Below are positions 33,284 to 42,634 of a stretch of 64,000 bases of DNA, one piece after another. Origin of the DNA: Natranaeroarchaeum aerophilus (GTDB lineage Archaea > Halobacteriota > Halobacteria > Halobacteriales > Natronoarchaeaceae); contig NZ_JAKRVY010000001.1 in NCBI RefSeq assembly GCF_023638055.1, forward strand, positions 124,001 to 188,000, written 5' to 3'. Each line of letters begins with the position of its first letter. Position 1 is the first letter of the stretch. A program made the translations under genes and the position numbers. The notes below the pieces were generated by a model. That model did not search any database and had not been told where the DNA came from. It worked only from the letters and a program-made list of their open reading frames with translations.

Positions 33284-34057
33284 ATGATCGAATTCGTTTC
33301 GGCGGACTGGCTCGCCGACCGGCACGACGAGGTGCAGGTCGTCGACGTCAGGGACGACTGGGAGTACTCCGGGATCGGGCATATCCCCGGTGCGGTCTCG
33401 ATCCCCTTCGACCGCTTCCGCGCCGAGGACGGCGACGAGGGAATGTTACCTGGCGCGGACGTCTTCGCGGGCCTGCTCTCGGCGGCCGGTATCGAGCCCG
33501 GCGATCCCATCGTCGCGTACGACGACACCCACGGCGTCTTCGCGGCGCGCTTTCTCGTCACGGCGCTATGTTACGGCCACGAACCACTCTACCTGCTCGA
33601 CGGCGATTACAGTGCGTGGAACCGCGAACACCAGACGACGACCGACGAACCGTCGGTCGAGTCGACGGAGTACACGGTTACGCTGCCCGAAACGACGCCG
33701 CTGGTCGAGTACGATACTGTGGAGGCCGCAATCGACGACCCGGACGCCGTGCTGGTCGATACCCGTGACGAAAGCGAGTTCGACGAGGGCCACATCCCGG
33801 GGGCCGTCCTGCTCAACTGGAAGGACCTGGTAGACGACGAGAGCCGCGGGCTCAGGCCCGAGGCCGAACTCCGTGCCCTGCTCGACGAGCACGGGATCAC
33901 GCCGGATCGTCGAATCATCCTCTACTGTAACACCGCCCGTCGGATCAGCCACACGTACGCAGTACTGTTGTATCTCGGCTACGAGGATGTCGACTTCTAC
34001 GAGGGGAGTCTCACCGAGTGGACTGCCGCAGGGGGGTCGATCGAGATCGTCGAGTGA
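33284..34057 (+). CDS. Second tandem-rhodanese sulfurtransferase
   Basis: The 257-residue protein starts at the ATG at 33284 ('MIEFVSADWLADRHDE'); a GTG two codons earlier is possible. It contains two rhodanese domains. The first has 'VAYDDTHGVFAAR' without Cys. The second has 'ILYCNTARRISHTYAV' with the catalytic Cys in a loop unlike that of the neighbour, so substrate preference may differ. The very long open frame upstream to 32018 overlaps tssA on the other strand and is not real. Confidence 0.88.
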   Translation: MIEFVSADWLADRHDEVQVVDVRDDWEYSGIGHIPGAVSIPFDRFRAEDGDEGMLPGADVFAGLLSAAGIEPGDPIVAYDDTHGVFAARFLVTALCYGHEPLYLLDGDYSAWNREHQTTTDEPSVESTEYTVTLPETTPLVEYDTVEAAIDDPDAVLVDTRDESEFDEGHIPGAVLLNWKDLVDDESRGLRPEAELRALLDEHGITPDRRIILYCNTARRISHTYAVLLYLGYEDVDFYEGSLTEWTAAGGSIEIVE

Positions 34058-34319
34058 GCGGCAGTTCCGTCGAAAACCTACTGCCGGCTGTTGAATCTCC
34101 AGTTGAAACAAAGGGGTATCAGCGAGGCTATCGGATAGTTGCGGATCTGGTAGTTGTTAGACACTGAATATAATACCTTTGGTTTCCTCCAGGAGGCCAC
34201 CGGAACGATCGTCTACAGCTCCGGGACCAGAACCGATTCAGTCCGAATTCGACCATATCCGAGCTGACGGGGTGGACCTCGTCGGGGCTGCGGATAATAA
34301 GGGAGTACGGTGAAAGTAG
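34058..34319. other. Intergenic region without a gene
   Basis: These 262 bp between convergent genes contain no coding signal. No clear hairpin with T-run or repeat was found. Confidence 0.5.
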
Positions 34320-36722
34320 TCACGTGTCCCAAAATTTCCCGAACTGAGATGTCAAAAAGTCCGGCTTCATCCTCACAAACTCGTCGCGTTCGGTTTCCGG
34401 GAAGAACTCGTACACAGAATGCAGAGCGTCAGGAACGAATCGCTCTCCGACGACGATTCGCACACCGCGTTCGTCCGGTCCCCGAATGACTCGTCCGAAT
34501 GCTTGTCGGATTTGTCGAACGGCGGGAATCGTCAGCGCGTAGGTGAATGAGTTTTCTTGCCCAAACCGGTTACCGTACGCGTATTCGACGGCCTTGACTC
34601 TGGGTGATCCGATGTTTACCAATGGGATCCCGAACACAGCGCACGTGTGCAACTCATCTCCTTCGTAATCGACGCCTTCAGTTAACGTGCCACGAGTACT
34701 CGTGACGAGGACTTTCGGCTCTCCGTGGACGAATTCGCGTTTCAGTTCTCTGGTCTCCTCGTGGCTGGAGGACTGGTCAAGCAGGACTGGTTTCTCGATC
34801 TCCTCTCGAAGCCGGTTCGCCGCCCATTCAGCTTCGGAATAATTTGGCCATGCGAGAAGGATGTTCCCGTGACTGCATGCGATTTCCCGTGCGACGTAGG
34901 CGTAGCGCTCTCGTGTCCTGTTTGTGTTGTCAAGAGTTGCTTTACCTCGATTCCGCTTTTTGAACGCTTCAACATCGACGATCCAACTGGCACGGTTCTC
35001 CGCAGGAAACGTCAGATCATACGTACGTGAGGAGACAACCCGCGGTTCTTCCTCATCAGTCGCCAGCTCTTCTAACCCGGCCACTTCTTCAAAGATCGAG
35101 AGCGGCTCAAGTGTCGCACTCATGAGGACGCCGCCGCCGAATTCATCAAGGATCCCCTTGATTTTCTCCGACGGCATGCAGTTGTACATGACAAGCGACG
35201 CGTTGTAGTAGTTCAGCCATGGCTGTTCGACATCACGGGCGTCTGTCTCCGAGTACTCCAGTTCGATCTCACGGAAGTACTCGACGTGGTCTCGCTCCCA
35301 CCACTGCCCGAACAACGCTCCGACAGCGGTACAGACACAATCCCTGTCGTTCCCCATTTGTTCTAAGGCGTCTTCGACGGCGAGGCCGACCTTGCTCAAC
35401 ATCCGGAACGTGTCCCCTCCGTGACCTGCCTGTTCAGCCCAGCGTGTAAACCCGTCCGGGGAAGCGTCGCCCGGATCACGGAGCGGGATCTCGACATCGT
35501 CCTCTGGCACCGCGTTCCATGACAACCCCGACCCGTACTGTTCAAATCGGTCCTGAAGCTCGTCGTCAACACGAGTCTCGAACCACTGTATCACATCGTC
35601 GTAGAATTTTTCTGCGGTCTCAACAGCTTCAAATGGGACTTCTTGCGCTGCGAGTCGTGTTTCGATATCACGCTTGTTCTGCGGGCTTTGCCGTGCTGGC
35701 CGGAGGATCTGTTCGAGATCGTTCTTTGCGCGTTTGACGGTGTGATAGCCGATCGTGTCTGTGAGGAGATCTCGGACGCGTTCTTCCATCCGGTGTGCTT
35801 CGTCGACGATGACGAGCGTCTGCGTATCGAGAATTGGGGCGGTGAGTTGACGGCTGGAAGTGTCGAAGACGTGATTGTAATTCCCGATCACGATATCGGC
35901 ATTCTGCATGAGCACTGTCATTGCCCGGTGCGGGCACGTACCCGCATCGACGGCGTTCGGGAGGAGTTCCTCAGTGGTAACGACGTGATTGGTGCCTGAT
36001 TCGAACGGTACCGCCGATGCTTTGTCACGACTGTACCAGTCCGCCTCGAACGGGCAGTACAACTCGCTATTCTCAGATTCCATCATCTCCGGCGTCGTCG
36101 AGGGTTGACTCCGTGGGTAGGGCGCAGTTTTCCCGGCAGTGTGAAGCGGATCACTGTCTTCGTTGAGCGGGTCTCGTTGCGCGTTCTCGACCAGCACCCG
36201 GCCTTTCGCTGGGTCCCACCATTTGTCCTCTTCAGGAATCGGTGATGAGTCCAGCGTCGCGTCTGTCTCGAATTGCTGGTCCACTTTGAGGGCGCTGTCT
36301 TCGGTAACGAGAGTAGCAGTTGCGTCTCTCAGGTCCTCACATCGTTCCTGAACGCTGCTCCCCTCAGGGAACACCTCTTCGCGCCCGTACGGGCATAGAT
36401 CTCGTTTCCCGACGAGTGCCACGCCAGCAAGCGGGTCTTCCAACTGGTCATTGATCACTCGGAGATCCTCAACGAACTGTTGGCGCTGTTGCTTGACTGG
36501 CGTGACGACCATCGCGTTGTCAAACTGGTCAGTCTCTCGGATGAGATAGCTCGCTGCAGTCAGCGAGGCCATCGTTTTGCCCGTCCCGCACGGACCTTCC
36601 ATCGCCAAATACCCAGAGTCTTTGGCTGTCTCGATGATATTCTCGATGACATCGCTTTGATTCTCGTACGTATCGCTAAAGCCGAAATACGTTTGCCACG
36701 ACACCTCAGAACTCTCAGACAC
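34320..36722 (-). CDS. XPD/DinG-type superfamily 2 helicase with iron-sulfur cysteines
   Basis: The 800-residue protein has Walker A 'GPCGTGKT' (about 43-50), Walker B 'LVIVDEAHRMEERV' (DEAH) and motif VI 'QAFGRVIRGPDERGVR'. Four cysteines between motifs I and II ('RDLCPYG', 'ERCEDL', 'LYCPFE', 'GTCPHR') match the XPD/FancJ/DinG FeS cluster domain that couples ATPase to unwinding. It is longer than typical archaeal XPD (about 600 residues). It lies directly 3' of tRNA-Thr, a common integration site, and its neighbours are not DNA repair genes. Role possible in repair or in a mobile/defence island. Confidence 0.85.
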   Translation of the reverse strand: MSESSEVSWQTYFGFSDTYENQSDVIENIIETAKDSGYLAMEGPCGTGKTMASLTAASYLIRETDQFDNAMVVTPVKQQRQQFVEDLRVINDQLEDPLAGVALVGKRDLCPYGREEVFPEGSSVQERCEDLRDATATLVTEDSALKVDQQFETDATLDSSPIPEEDKWWDPAKGRVLVENAQRDPLNEDSDPLHTAGKTAPYPRSQPSTTPEMMESENSELYCPFEADWYSRDKASAVPFESGTNHVVTTEELLPNAVDAGTCPHRAMTVLMQNADIVIGNYNHVFDTSSRQLTAPILDTQTLVIVDEAHRMEERVRDLLTDTIGYHTVKRAKNDLEQILRPARQSPQNKRDIETRLAAQEVPFEAVETAEKFYDDVIQWFETRVDDELQDRFEQYGSGLSWNAVPEDDVEIPLRDPGDASPDGFTRWAEQAGHGGDTFRMLSKVGLAVEDALEQMGNDRDCVCTAVGALFGQWWERDHVEYFREIELEYSETDARDVEQPWLNYYNASLVMYNCMPSEKIKGILDEFGGGVLMSATLEPLSIFEEVAGLEELATDEEEPRVVSSRTYDLTFPAENRASWIVDVEAFKKRNRGKATLDNTNRTRERYAYVAREIACSHGNILLAWPNYSEAEWAANRLREEIEKPVLLDQSSSHEETRELKREFVHGEPKVLVTSTRGTLTEGVDYEGDELHTCAVFGIPLVNIGSPRVKAVEYAYGNRFGQENSFTYALTIPAVRQIRQAFGRVIRGPDERGVRIVVGERFVPDALHSVYEFFPETERDEFVRMKPDFLTSQFGKFWDT

Positions 36723-36907
36723 GGGTTAGTGATATCTGCGTCCCGATGCGATAAAAACCGTTCCACTCACCACTAGCTCGTGTTCAGTTAAGCATGAAGA
36801 GTGAGGCGAACCGATTTACAGCAGTTCCGAGATGAAAGCCCACTGATTAAGCGGAGGGATGAAGGCGACAACTGGGAATCGTTCTACGCTCGTAGTAAGT
36901 CGGGTGA

Positions 36908-36979
36908 AGCCTAGGCCGGGATTTGAACCCGGGCTCTCGTCCTTACCAAGGACGCGCTTTACCGCTAAGCTACCCAGGC
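36908..36979 (-). tRNA. tRNA-Thr (anticodon GGT)
   Basis: The 72-nt gene folds as a cloverleaf on the minus strand. The acceptor stem GCCTGGG pairs with CCTAGGC (one G-U). The anticodon arm CGTCC-TTGGTAA-GGACG carries the anticodon GGT. The T arm is CCGGG-TTCAAAT-CCCGG and the discriminator base is U. No CCA is encoded and no intron is seen. It reads ACC and ACU. Confidence 0.95.
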
Positions 36980-37006
36980 GCGGGTGCATCCATCGATTGT
37001 CGGGAT

Positions 37007-37019
37007 CCGACTTTATGCG
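37007..37019 (-). promoter_or_regulatory. Box A promoter of tRNA-Thr
   Basis: On the minus strand CGCATAAAGTCGG lies about 30-40 bases before the tRNA 5' end. A near-identical CGCATAAATCGG stands in front of tRNA-Gly (44024-44035), supporting it as a tRNA promoter element. Confidence 0.7.
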
Positions 37020-37054
37020 TTTCGATTCCCGGGCACTGCGGGACGCCGTACCGA

Positions 37055-37756
37055 TCAGTGATCGGTCGCCGACTGCTGGACGTGATCGTCTGTGCCATCG
37101 GACGAGCGCGATCCAAGCATGGTGTCGAGGTCGGTGGGTAATAGCTCTGCTGCAGGGGGAAGCGGGGTATCGGCCGCCCCAAGTTCGCCTGCGAGGTCAA
37201 GCAGCCTCGTCGGGACCAGACCTGCCTCTGCAGTCGGCCACGGGCTATCGCCCGCAGTCGCGCCCGCGATCACTGCCAGCTCGAAGACGTTCCGTTCGAG
37301 CGAGCGATCTAGGGAGGCGGCGGCGTCAGCGCTTTCGGCGCTTCGGCGGAGCGTCTGATCGCGGCCGAACGCTCGGACGGTCTCGACGGCCTTGTCGGCG
37401 GCTTCGGTGCGGGCAAGCAGATAAAACCCCCGTGAGACGAGGACGTCGGCGGCGAGGATTTCGAGATTCGGTTCGGTGTGATCGGCCGGGTCGCGTGTGG
37501 CCCATGGCTGTTCCTGGGCGAGCGTCCGGGTCAGGCGCAGCCCCTCGTAGATCAACTGGACGCCGGCACCGCGTTCGGCGACGGAGTCAGCTGTCGCCGA
37601 GCCATCAATCGACCGTGCACTGGACAGGGTGAGCGCTCCAGGGGCCATGGAGGCGTCGTCGAGACGGTCGTCGAGAAGTTTGCGGAGGGTAGTCGGCTCG
37701 ATATCCGCGACTGCGTCGTGTGCTGCCTGCCGAGTCCGCACGGCCTCATCCATCAC
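37055..37756 (-). CDS. Conserved haloarchaeal protein, heptaprenyl-diphosphate-synthase component I-like
   Basis: The 233-residue protein is mostly helical. The segment 'EPNLEILAADVLVSRGFYLLARTEA' (about residues 95-120) resembles the HepT/HEPPP-synthase subunit I pattern L-A-A-D-x-L-x-S-R-x-x-x-L-L-A, which supports polyprenyl synthase activity. No DDxxD catalytic motif is present, so it would be regulatory, not catalytic. The start is at 37756 (Met-Met; 37753 equally possible). Confidence 0.6.
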   Translation of the reverse strand: MMDEAVRTRQAAHDAVADIEPTTLRKLLDDRLDDASMAPGALTLSSARSIDGSATADSVAERGAGVQLIYEGLRLTRTLAQEQPWATRDPADHTEPNLEILAADVLVSRGFYLLARTEAADKAVETVRAFGRDQTLRRSAESADAAASLDRSLERNVFELAVIAGATAGDSPWPTAEAGLVPTRLLDLAGELGAADTPLPPAAELLPTDLDTMLGSRSSDGTDDHVQQSATDH

Positions 37757-37838
37757 GCCGGACTAGGGAGAGGAAGGGCAAAGACCTTTGGAAAGTCCGC
37801 CTGCGAGTGATTGTGAGAGATCGCATGCAGGCCCGGCG

Positions 37839-39203
37839 TTAGATGACGAGAGCGAGCAGAGCAAACAGGAGGAGACCGACAACGAGGACAGCGGCTCCGG
37901 CGAGTACGGGATTCTCCATCGCTTTGCGGTAAAACGGCATCGCGTCGTACTCGGCACGGAACCGTTCGAGGTTCTCGCGGTTGTAGAAATACTTCGTATT
38001 GAACAGGAACGATTCGGTGACCGCACAGCCAGTACAGACCGGTTCACCCTCTACCCGTTCCGTCTCGATGTGATCGGCGCAGTTGATACTACCGCAGTTG
38101 GTACAGTAGGTGAGCGGTCCATCCCCGCCACAGTGAACACAGTCGTCGAACGCCCCGTTTGCGACGACAGAGCCACGGGTCCCAGTGAAATATCCGTGTT
38201 CGTAGGCGTACTCGCCGAGTTCGAGCCGTGCATCGATCCCCGGAACGTAGACAGGGCGGAGCGAGTCAATCGAAACGTCCGACTCCCGGGGACGACAGCT
38301 CTTCGTGTACGTGACGTTGTTATCGCCAGTATACCGAACCGTCGTCTCGAACCGATCACACTGCAGTTCCGTGATCCAGTCGCGGTACTCCGCTTCGGTG
38401 CGGCCGAACCGCTCCGTATCGACTGCGTCAAACCGGTCTCGGTATCGGTCGAGGGCAACAGTCTCGGTATGATCGGCATTTTGGGCGACGAGCAGCCTGA
38501 CGTCGTCGTCAAGCGGATGCGGTCCGTCCCGATCTGCGAGGATGGAAACAGCATCGCGTTCGTCAACCCGGTGGACAACCCCAACCGAGGTCTCAAAGAC
38601 GGCGTCGACGTGCGTATCGGCGTAGACGACCGGAAGCAAGGTTAGCTCGACCGATGAGGCAGTGACAAGCGACGGGTCGAGGTTGTCAACGTCCCGCGCT
38701 GCGGTGCGGAGCTGTTCGGCGACCGCATCCCGATCCCGCGGTGGTGAGAGCGTCTCGTCGCAGACGATTTCGATCCGGCCGCTGTAGAGATCCATCCCGA
38801 TCTCCTCGCCGACCTCGCGGAGTTTCGCACCGCCGAACAGTTCGATCGCCGTCGATCCGGATTCGCGGCCGACACGTGCGGCGTACTCCTCGGCGGGTCG
38901 GGTGAACCGTCCCGTCGTCGCGACCATCCCGCGTTTCGGTCCCGGATGATCGTACGTCTGGACCGCGGAGTGGAGTTTCTGGACGACCGGCCGCCCCACG
39001 GTGTCGGTGTGTTTGCACTCGACGACGACCGCAGTCGGCGACCCGTTCTCCCGCGGTTCTTCCATCAGGATGTCACGCCCTTTGTCGGCGACGCGTTCGG
39101 CCTGCCGAACGTTCCGGTAGCCCATCTTCCGGAAGACCTCGACCATCACGTCCTCGAACTCGAAGCCGGAAAGGTCGTCGAGTACCGTTGCGTCCGCGTC
39201 CAT
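37839..39203 (-). CDS. Membrane-anchored Mrr-type restriction endonuclease-like protein with zinc-binding domain
   Basis: The 454-residue protein starts at the ATG at 39203. The N-terminal Mrr_cat/PD-(D/E)xK nuclease fold shows 'EFEDVMVEVFRKMGYRNV', the catalytic set Asp in 'DKGRDILM', then 'VVVECKHTDTVGRPVVQKLH' (E-x-K). The middle domain is unassigned. Near residues 370-415 a treble-clef/B-box-like cluster has C-x2-C, C-x2-C-x4-C-x3-H and C-x2-C. The end has one transmembrane helix ('VLAGAAVLVVGLLLFALLAL'). The fusion of nuclease and membrane anchor suggests defence or stress DNA turnover at the membrane. Confidence 0.78.
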   Translation of the reverse strand: MDADATVLDDLSGFEFEDVMVEVFRKMGYRNVRQAERVADKGRDILMEEPRENGSPTAVVVECKHTDTVGRPVVQKLHSAVQTYDHPGPKRGMVATTGRFTRPAEEYAARVGRESGSTAIELFGGAKLREVGEEIGMDLYSGRIEIVCDETLSPPRDRDAVAEQLRTAARDVDNLDPSLVTASSVELTLLPVVYADTHVDAVFETSVGVVHRVDERDAVSILADRDGPHPLDDDVRLLVAQNADHTETVALDRYRDRFDAVDTERFGRTEAEYRDWITELQCDRFETTVRYTGDNNVTYTKSCRPRESDVSIDSLRPVYVPGIDARLELGEYAYEHGYFTGTRGSVVANGAFDDCVHCGGDGPLTYCTNCGSINCADHIETERVEGEPVCTGCAVTESFLFNTKYFYNRENLERFRAEYDAMPFYRKAMENPVLAGAAVLVVGLLLFALLALVI

Positions 39204-39299
39204 TGCTGTCAGATCTGTCTCCCGAACCCACAAGGAGTTTGTGCCCATCGTGCGGGCCATGGCGGCAGAACTTACAGGCAGGCTGACTACACTCAGTAC

Positions 39300-39998
39300 A
39301 TGATCGAGCAGCGCGTCGACGACCGGGTTCGAGTAGTGACGTTGTCGCGCCCAGACCGGCGTAATGCGTTGACACCTGATGGTCTCGACCAGCTCGAAAC
39401 CGCGATCGTGGATGCTGATGAGCCAGTGGTCTACCTCCACGGTGCAGGCACGGCGTTCTGTGCGGGGGCCGATCTCGATGCAGTCGACGCGCTGGACGAT
39501 GCCGATGCGGCGCGGGACTTTGCCGCACACGGCCAGCGGGTCGCACAGGCGATCGAGACAGCGGATGCGATCGTCGTCGCCGGGATCGACGGCGCGGCTC
39601 GTGGCGGCGGCGTCGAACTCGCGCTCGCATGTGACGTCCGGATCGCGACACCCGCAGCCACGTTCGGGGAACCAGGCGTCACCTTCGGACTATTCGGAGC
39701 GTGGGGAGGGACGGCTCGCTTGCCCGAGATTGTCGGCCTCGGGGATGCGATGGAGTTCTCGGTGACCGGCCGCGAACTCTCCGCCGAAGAAGCGCGTCGG
39801 ATCGGACTCGTCTCGCGGATCGTCGAACGACCCGAAACGGTCGCCCACGAGATTGCGAACAATGATCCGGGAGCGCTCGCAGTGCTCAAAGAACGACTTC
39901 GAGACACTGCAAGCAAGGCCGAACAGGAGCGTCGAGAGACGGACGCCTTCGCGGAGCTGGTGATGGAGCGTAAACGAAGAAACGAAGACGGGAGCTGA
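39300..39998 (+). CDS. Enoyl-CoA hydratase/isomerase family protein
   Basis: The 232-residue protein has the crotonase fold: 'SRPDRRNALTPDGLDQLE', the oxyanion-hole pattern 'GTAFCAGADLDAVDAL' and 'GAARGGGVELALACDVRIA', with a Glu in 'GEPGVTFGLFGAWGG'. It hydrates or isomerises acyl-CoA thioesters in fatty-acid type metabolism. The starting ATG at 39300 is the first Met with good homology. It is divergent from the nuclease and convergent with nadE. Confidence 0.87.
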   Translation: MIEQRVDDRVRVVTLSRPDRRNALTPDGLDQLETAIVDADEPVVYLHGAGTAFCAGADLDAVDALDDADAARDFAAHGQRVAQAIETADAIVVAGIDGAARGGGVELALACDVRIATPAATFGEPGVTFGLFGAWGGTARLPEIVGLGDAMEFSVTGRELSAEEARRIGLVSRIVERPETVAHEIANNDPGALAVLKERLRDTASKAEQERRETDAFAELVMERKRRNEDGS

Positions 39999-40004
39999 GA
40001 CGGC

Positions 40005-40799
40005 TCAGTCGAGGGCGGGCGGCGCGGGCGGCATCGAGCGCTTGTGTGCACTCCGTTCGTACATTTCCCGCACCCTTTCGACAGTGTCGAGATCGACATC
40101 GAGCGTCGCCGCGGTCGCGCTTGCCGACAGCGGGCCGCCGATATGCAGCGCGAGGATCGGATCGAGCGTATCGTAGGCGATACCCATCTCGTCCTCGTCG
40201 GTCTGCTCGCTCCAGAGGCCTGCCGTAGGCGTCTTCTCGACGAGATCGTCAGGGACGCCGAGCTCGCGAGCAAGCTGTCGAACCTGCACCTTGTATAGGT
40301 TGCCGATCGGGTTGCAGTCGACCGCCTGATCACCGTATTTCGTGTAGTACCCTACCTGCGCCTCGCTCCGGTTCCCCGTCCCCAGCACGAGCCGATTCTC
40401 GTGGTTTCCGACCAGATAGTTCAGGACGCCGCGAGTCCGGGCGCGGGCGTTACCGACCGCGAGGTCGTCGCCCTCGGCGTCGGGATACCCCGCGACGAAC
40501 TGCTCGATGATCGGCTGGATCTCGATGACCTCGTACTCGATATCGAGCATCTCGGCGACCCGTTCGGCGTCGCTCATGTTGTCCTCGCGACTGACCTCGC
40601 CGGGCATCACGAGTCCCTTCAGCCCGCCGGTGCCGAGCGCTTCCACGGCGAGATGTGCGACCGTCGTGCTGTCGATTCCCCCTGACAGTCCCAGCACGGC
40701 TCCGTCCGCCGCCGCATCTGCGACCGTCTCCTCGATGAACGCCGTGATATGCTCTCTCCGTTCCGTGAGCTCGACATCCGAAAACCGAAGATCGACCAT
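40005..40799 (-). CDS. nadE: NAD+ synthase
   Basis: The 264-residue protein shows the PP-loop 'GLSGGIDSTTVAHLAVEAL' (about 38-56), 'PGEVSREDNMSDAERVAE' and the NaAD/ATP binding 'GTGNRSEAQVGYYTKYGD'. It adenylates deamido-NAD and amidates it using ammonia; the glutaminase domain is absent. It lies next to the transhydrogenase genes, giving a pyridine-nucleotide theme. Confidence 0.94.
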   Translation of the reverse strand: MVDLRFSDVELTERREHITAFIEETVADAAADGAVLGLSGGIDSTTVAHLAVEALGTGGLKGLVMPGEVSREDNMSDAERVAEMLDIEYEVIEIQPIIEQFVAGYPDAEGDDLAVGNARARTRGVLNYLVGNHENRLVLGTGNRSEAQVGYYTKYGDQAVDCNPIGNLYKVQVRQLARELGVPDDLVEKTPTAGLWSEQTDEDEMGIAYDTLDPILALHIGGPLSASATAATLDVDLDTVERVREMYERSAHKRSMPPAPPALD

Positions 40800-40923
40800 G
40801 GTATACTATTTGTTCACACGTGTAAGAATCACTCGGTTCGTGCAACCTCTGGGATAGATTCTGCCCGAAATGTCGACAATTGGGGGCGCTGCGTCCGGTT
40901 CAGTAGACGATAGAGGGAGAGAA

Positions 40924-42354
40924 CTAGTGGTTCTCCTTGTACGCGTTGACTAGTTCCTGCATCGAGGCTTTGGCGTCGCCAAACAGCATGCTCGTGTTGT
41001 CCTTTGCGAACAGCGGGTTCGGGATCCCGGAGAAACCGGGGCTAAGACTTCGCTTGTTCACGATCACCGATCGTGCATCCGAGACGTTGAGGACGGGCAT
41101 CCCGGCGATCGGGCTCGATTCGTCGGTGTTTGCCTTCGGATTGACGACGTCGTTCGCGCCGGTCACGATGACGACGTCAGTCTGGGAGAAGGTCGGATTG
41201 ACCTCCTCGAGCTCCCGCATCTTGTCGTACGGGACGTCAGCTTCCGCCAGTAGCGCGTTCATGTGGCCGGGCATCCGCCCCGCGACCGGATGAATGCCGA
41301 ACTCGACATCCACGTCGTTCTCGTCGAGCAGTTCGGCCAGTTCCGCGACCGCGTGCTGGGCCTGCGCGACTGCCATCCCGTAGCCGGGAACGATGACGAC
41401 CCGCTGGGCGGTATCCAGCAACATCTCGACCTCCTCGGGGGACGTCTCGGTGATGTTGCCGTCGTAGATGTCATCCATCGCTTCCTGGTCCGGTTCCTCG
41501 CCGAACCCGCCAAACAGGACGTTCGTGAGCGAGCGGTTCATCGACTCGCACATGATCACGGTGAGGATCATCCCTGCCGCGCCGACGAGCGTCCCGGCGA
41601 TGATCAGGGCGCTGTTGTCCAGTACGAAGCCGGTCCCGGCGGCGGCGAGCCCGGAGTAAGCGTTCAGCAACGCGATGACGACCGGCATATCAGCGCCGCC
41701 GATCGGGACCACGAGGAGGATCCCGAGCACGGCGGCAGCGAGCACCAGCAGCCAGTACGGTGGTATCCAGTCGGCCTGGAGTTGCGCGGCGAACAGGTCA
41801 GGCGTCGCGACGAGATAGCCGCCAAACGCCAGTGCGACGAGCAAGACGAGGACTTTCATCACCTGCTCACCATCGTATCGGATCGCAGAGGTAGTGATGA
41901 GCCCGTGGAGCTTTCCGGCCGCGACCAGGCTACCAAAGAGGGTAACCGAGCCGACGATACCGGAGAAGACTGCTGCGACACCGACATCAGCCGGAATCGC
42001 CTCGACAGAGCCGAGTTCGACGAGCTCCGCGCCGGCAACCACCGCCGACGCACCCCCGCCGAACCCGTTAAACAGGCCGACGAGCTGTGGCATTTCGGTC
42101 CGCTCGACTCTGACGGCGAGGATCGTTCCGACAGCGGTCCCGACGAGCAGGGCGCTGAACAGTACCAGCGGATCGATGATCTCGAACCACAGGACGGTGA
42201 CGACGACGGCAACGAACATCCCACCAGCGGAGATGAGGTTGCCACGCATCGCCGTCCGGGGATGGGTCATATCACGCAGGCCCTGAATGAACAGTATCGA
42301 AGCGAACAGATAGGCGAGCGCGAGTGTCGATTCTGGCAACGCAGCAAGCATCAT
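40924..42354 (-). CDS. pntB: NAD(P) transhydrogenase subunit beta
   Basis: The 476-residue protein has about nine membrane helices followed by the NADP(H)-binding dIII domain ('VIVPGYGMAVAQAQHAVAELA', 'VNPTFSQTDVVIVTGANDVVNP', 'KRSLSPGFSGIPNPLF'). Proton translocation drives hydride transfer from NADH to NADP+. It starts with Met-Met; the first overlaps the pntA2 stop by ATGA. The third gene of the split operon. Confidence 0.95.
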   Translation of the reverse strand: MMLAALPESTLALAYLFASILFIQGLRDMTHPRTAMRGNLISAGGMFVAVVVTVLWFEIIDPLVLFSALLVGTAVGTILAVRVERTEMPQLVGLFNGFGGGASAVVAGAELVELGSVEAIPADVGVAAVFSGIVGSVTLFGSLVAAGKLHGLITTSAIRYDGEQVMKVLVLLVALAFGGYLVATPDLFAAQLQADWIPPYWLLVLAAAVLGILLVVPIGGADMPVVIALLNAYSGLAAAGTGFVLDNSALIIAGTLVGAAGMILTVIMCESMNRSLTNVLFGGFGEEPDQEAMDDIYDGNITETSPEEVEMLLDTAQRVVIVPGYGMAVAQAQHAVAELAELLDENDVDVEFGIHPVAGRMPGHMNALLAEADVPYDKMRELEEVNPTFSQTDVVIVTGANDVVNPKANTDESSPIAGMPVLNVSDARSVIVNKRSLSPGFSGIPNPLFAKDNTSMLFGDAKASMQELVNAYKENH

Positions 42355-42632
42355 CGGCCACCCCCACGGAAGTCAGCGAGCATGAAGTGGCTAACCAGAT
42401 AACCACCGACGACGTTGATCGTTGCCATAACGACTGCAACGAAGCCAAGCGCCGTCGCCAGCATCGTATCGCCGGAGCCGGCCACGACCACCGCACCGAC
42501 CAGCGTGATCCCGGTAATCGCGTTCGCACCGGACATCAGCGGCGTATGAAGATTGGTCGGTATCTTGTTGATAATCTCGTACCCGAGGAACGCCGCCAGC
42601 ACGAACAGCGTCAGGTTCTGGATCAGCGACAT
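42351..42632 (-). CDS. pntA2: NAD(P) transhydrogenase subunit alpha, membrane part
   Basis: The 93-residue protein has three membrane helices ('LTLFVLAAFLGYEIINKIPTN', then 'GITLVGAVVVAG' and 'GFVAVVMATINVVGGYLV'). It corresponds to the C-terminal membrane segment of bacterial PntA, encoded separately as in many haloarchaea and alphaproteobacteria. The motif 'TPLMSGANAITGI' is family-typical. It lies between pntA1 and pntB with 2-bp and ATGA spacing. Confidence 0.94.
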   Translation of the reverse strand: MSLIQNLTLFVLAAFLGYEIINKIPTNLHTPLMSGANAITGITLVGAVVVAGSGDTMLATALGFVAVVMATINVVGGYLVSHFMLADFRGGGR

Positions 42633-42634
42633 CG

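Noticed and set aside
41263-42402. 379-codon open frame on the plus strand
   Set aside because: Antisense to pntB and made of low-complexity Arg/Asp/His-rich sequence.
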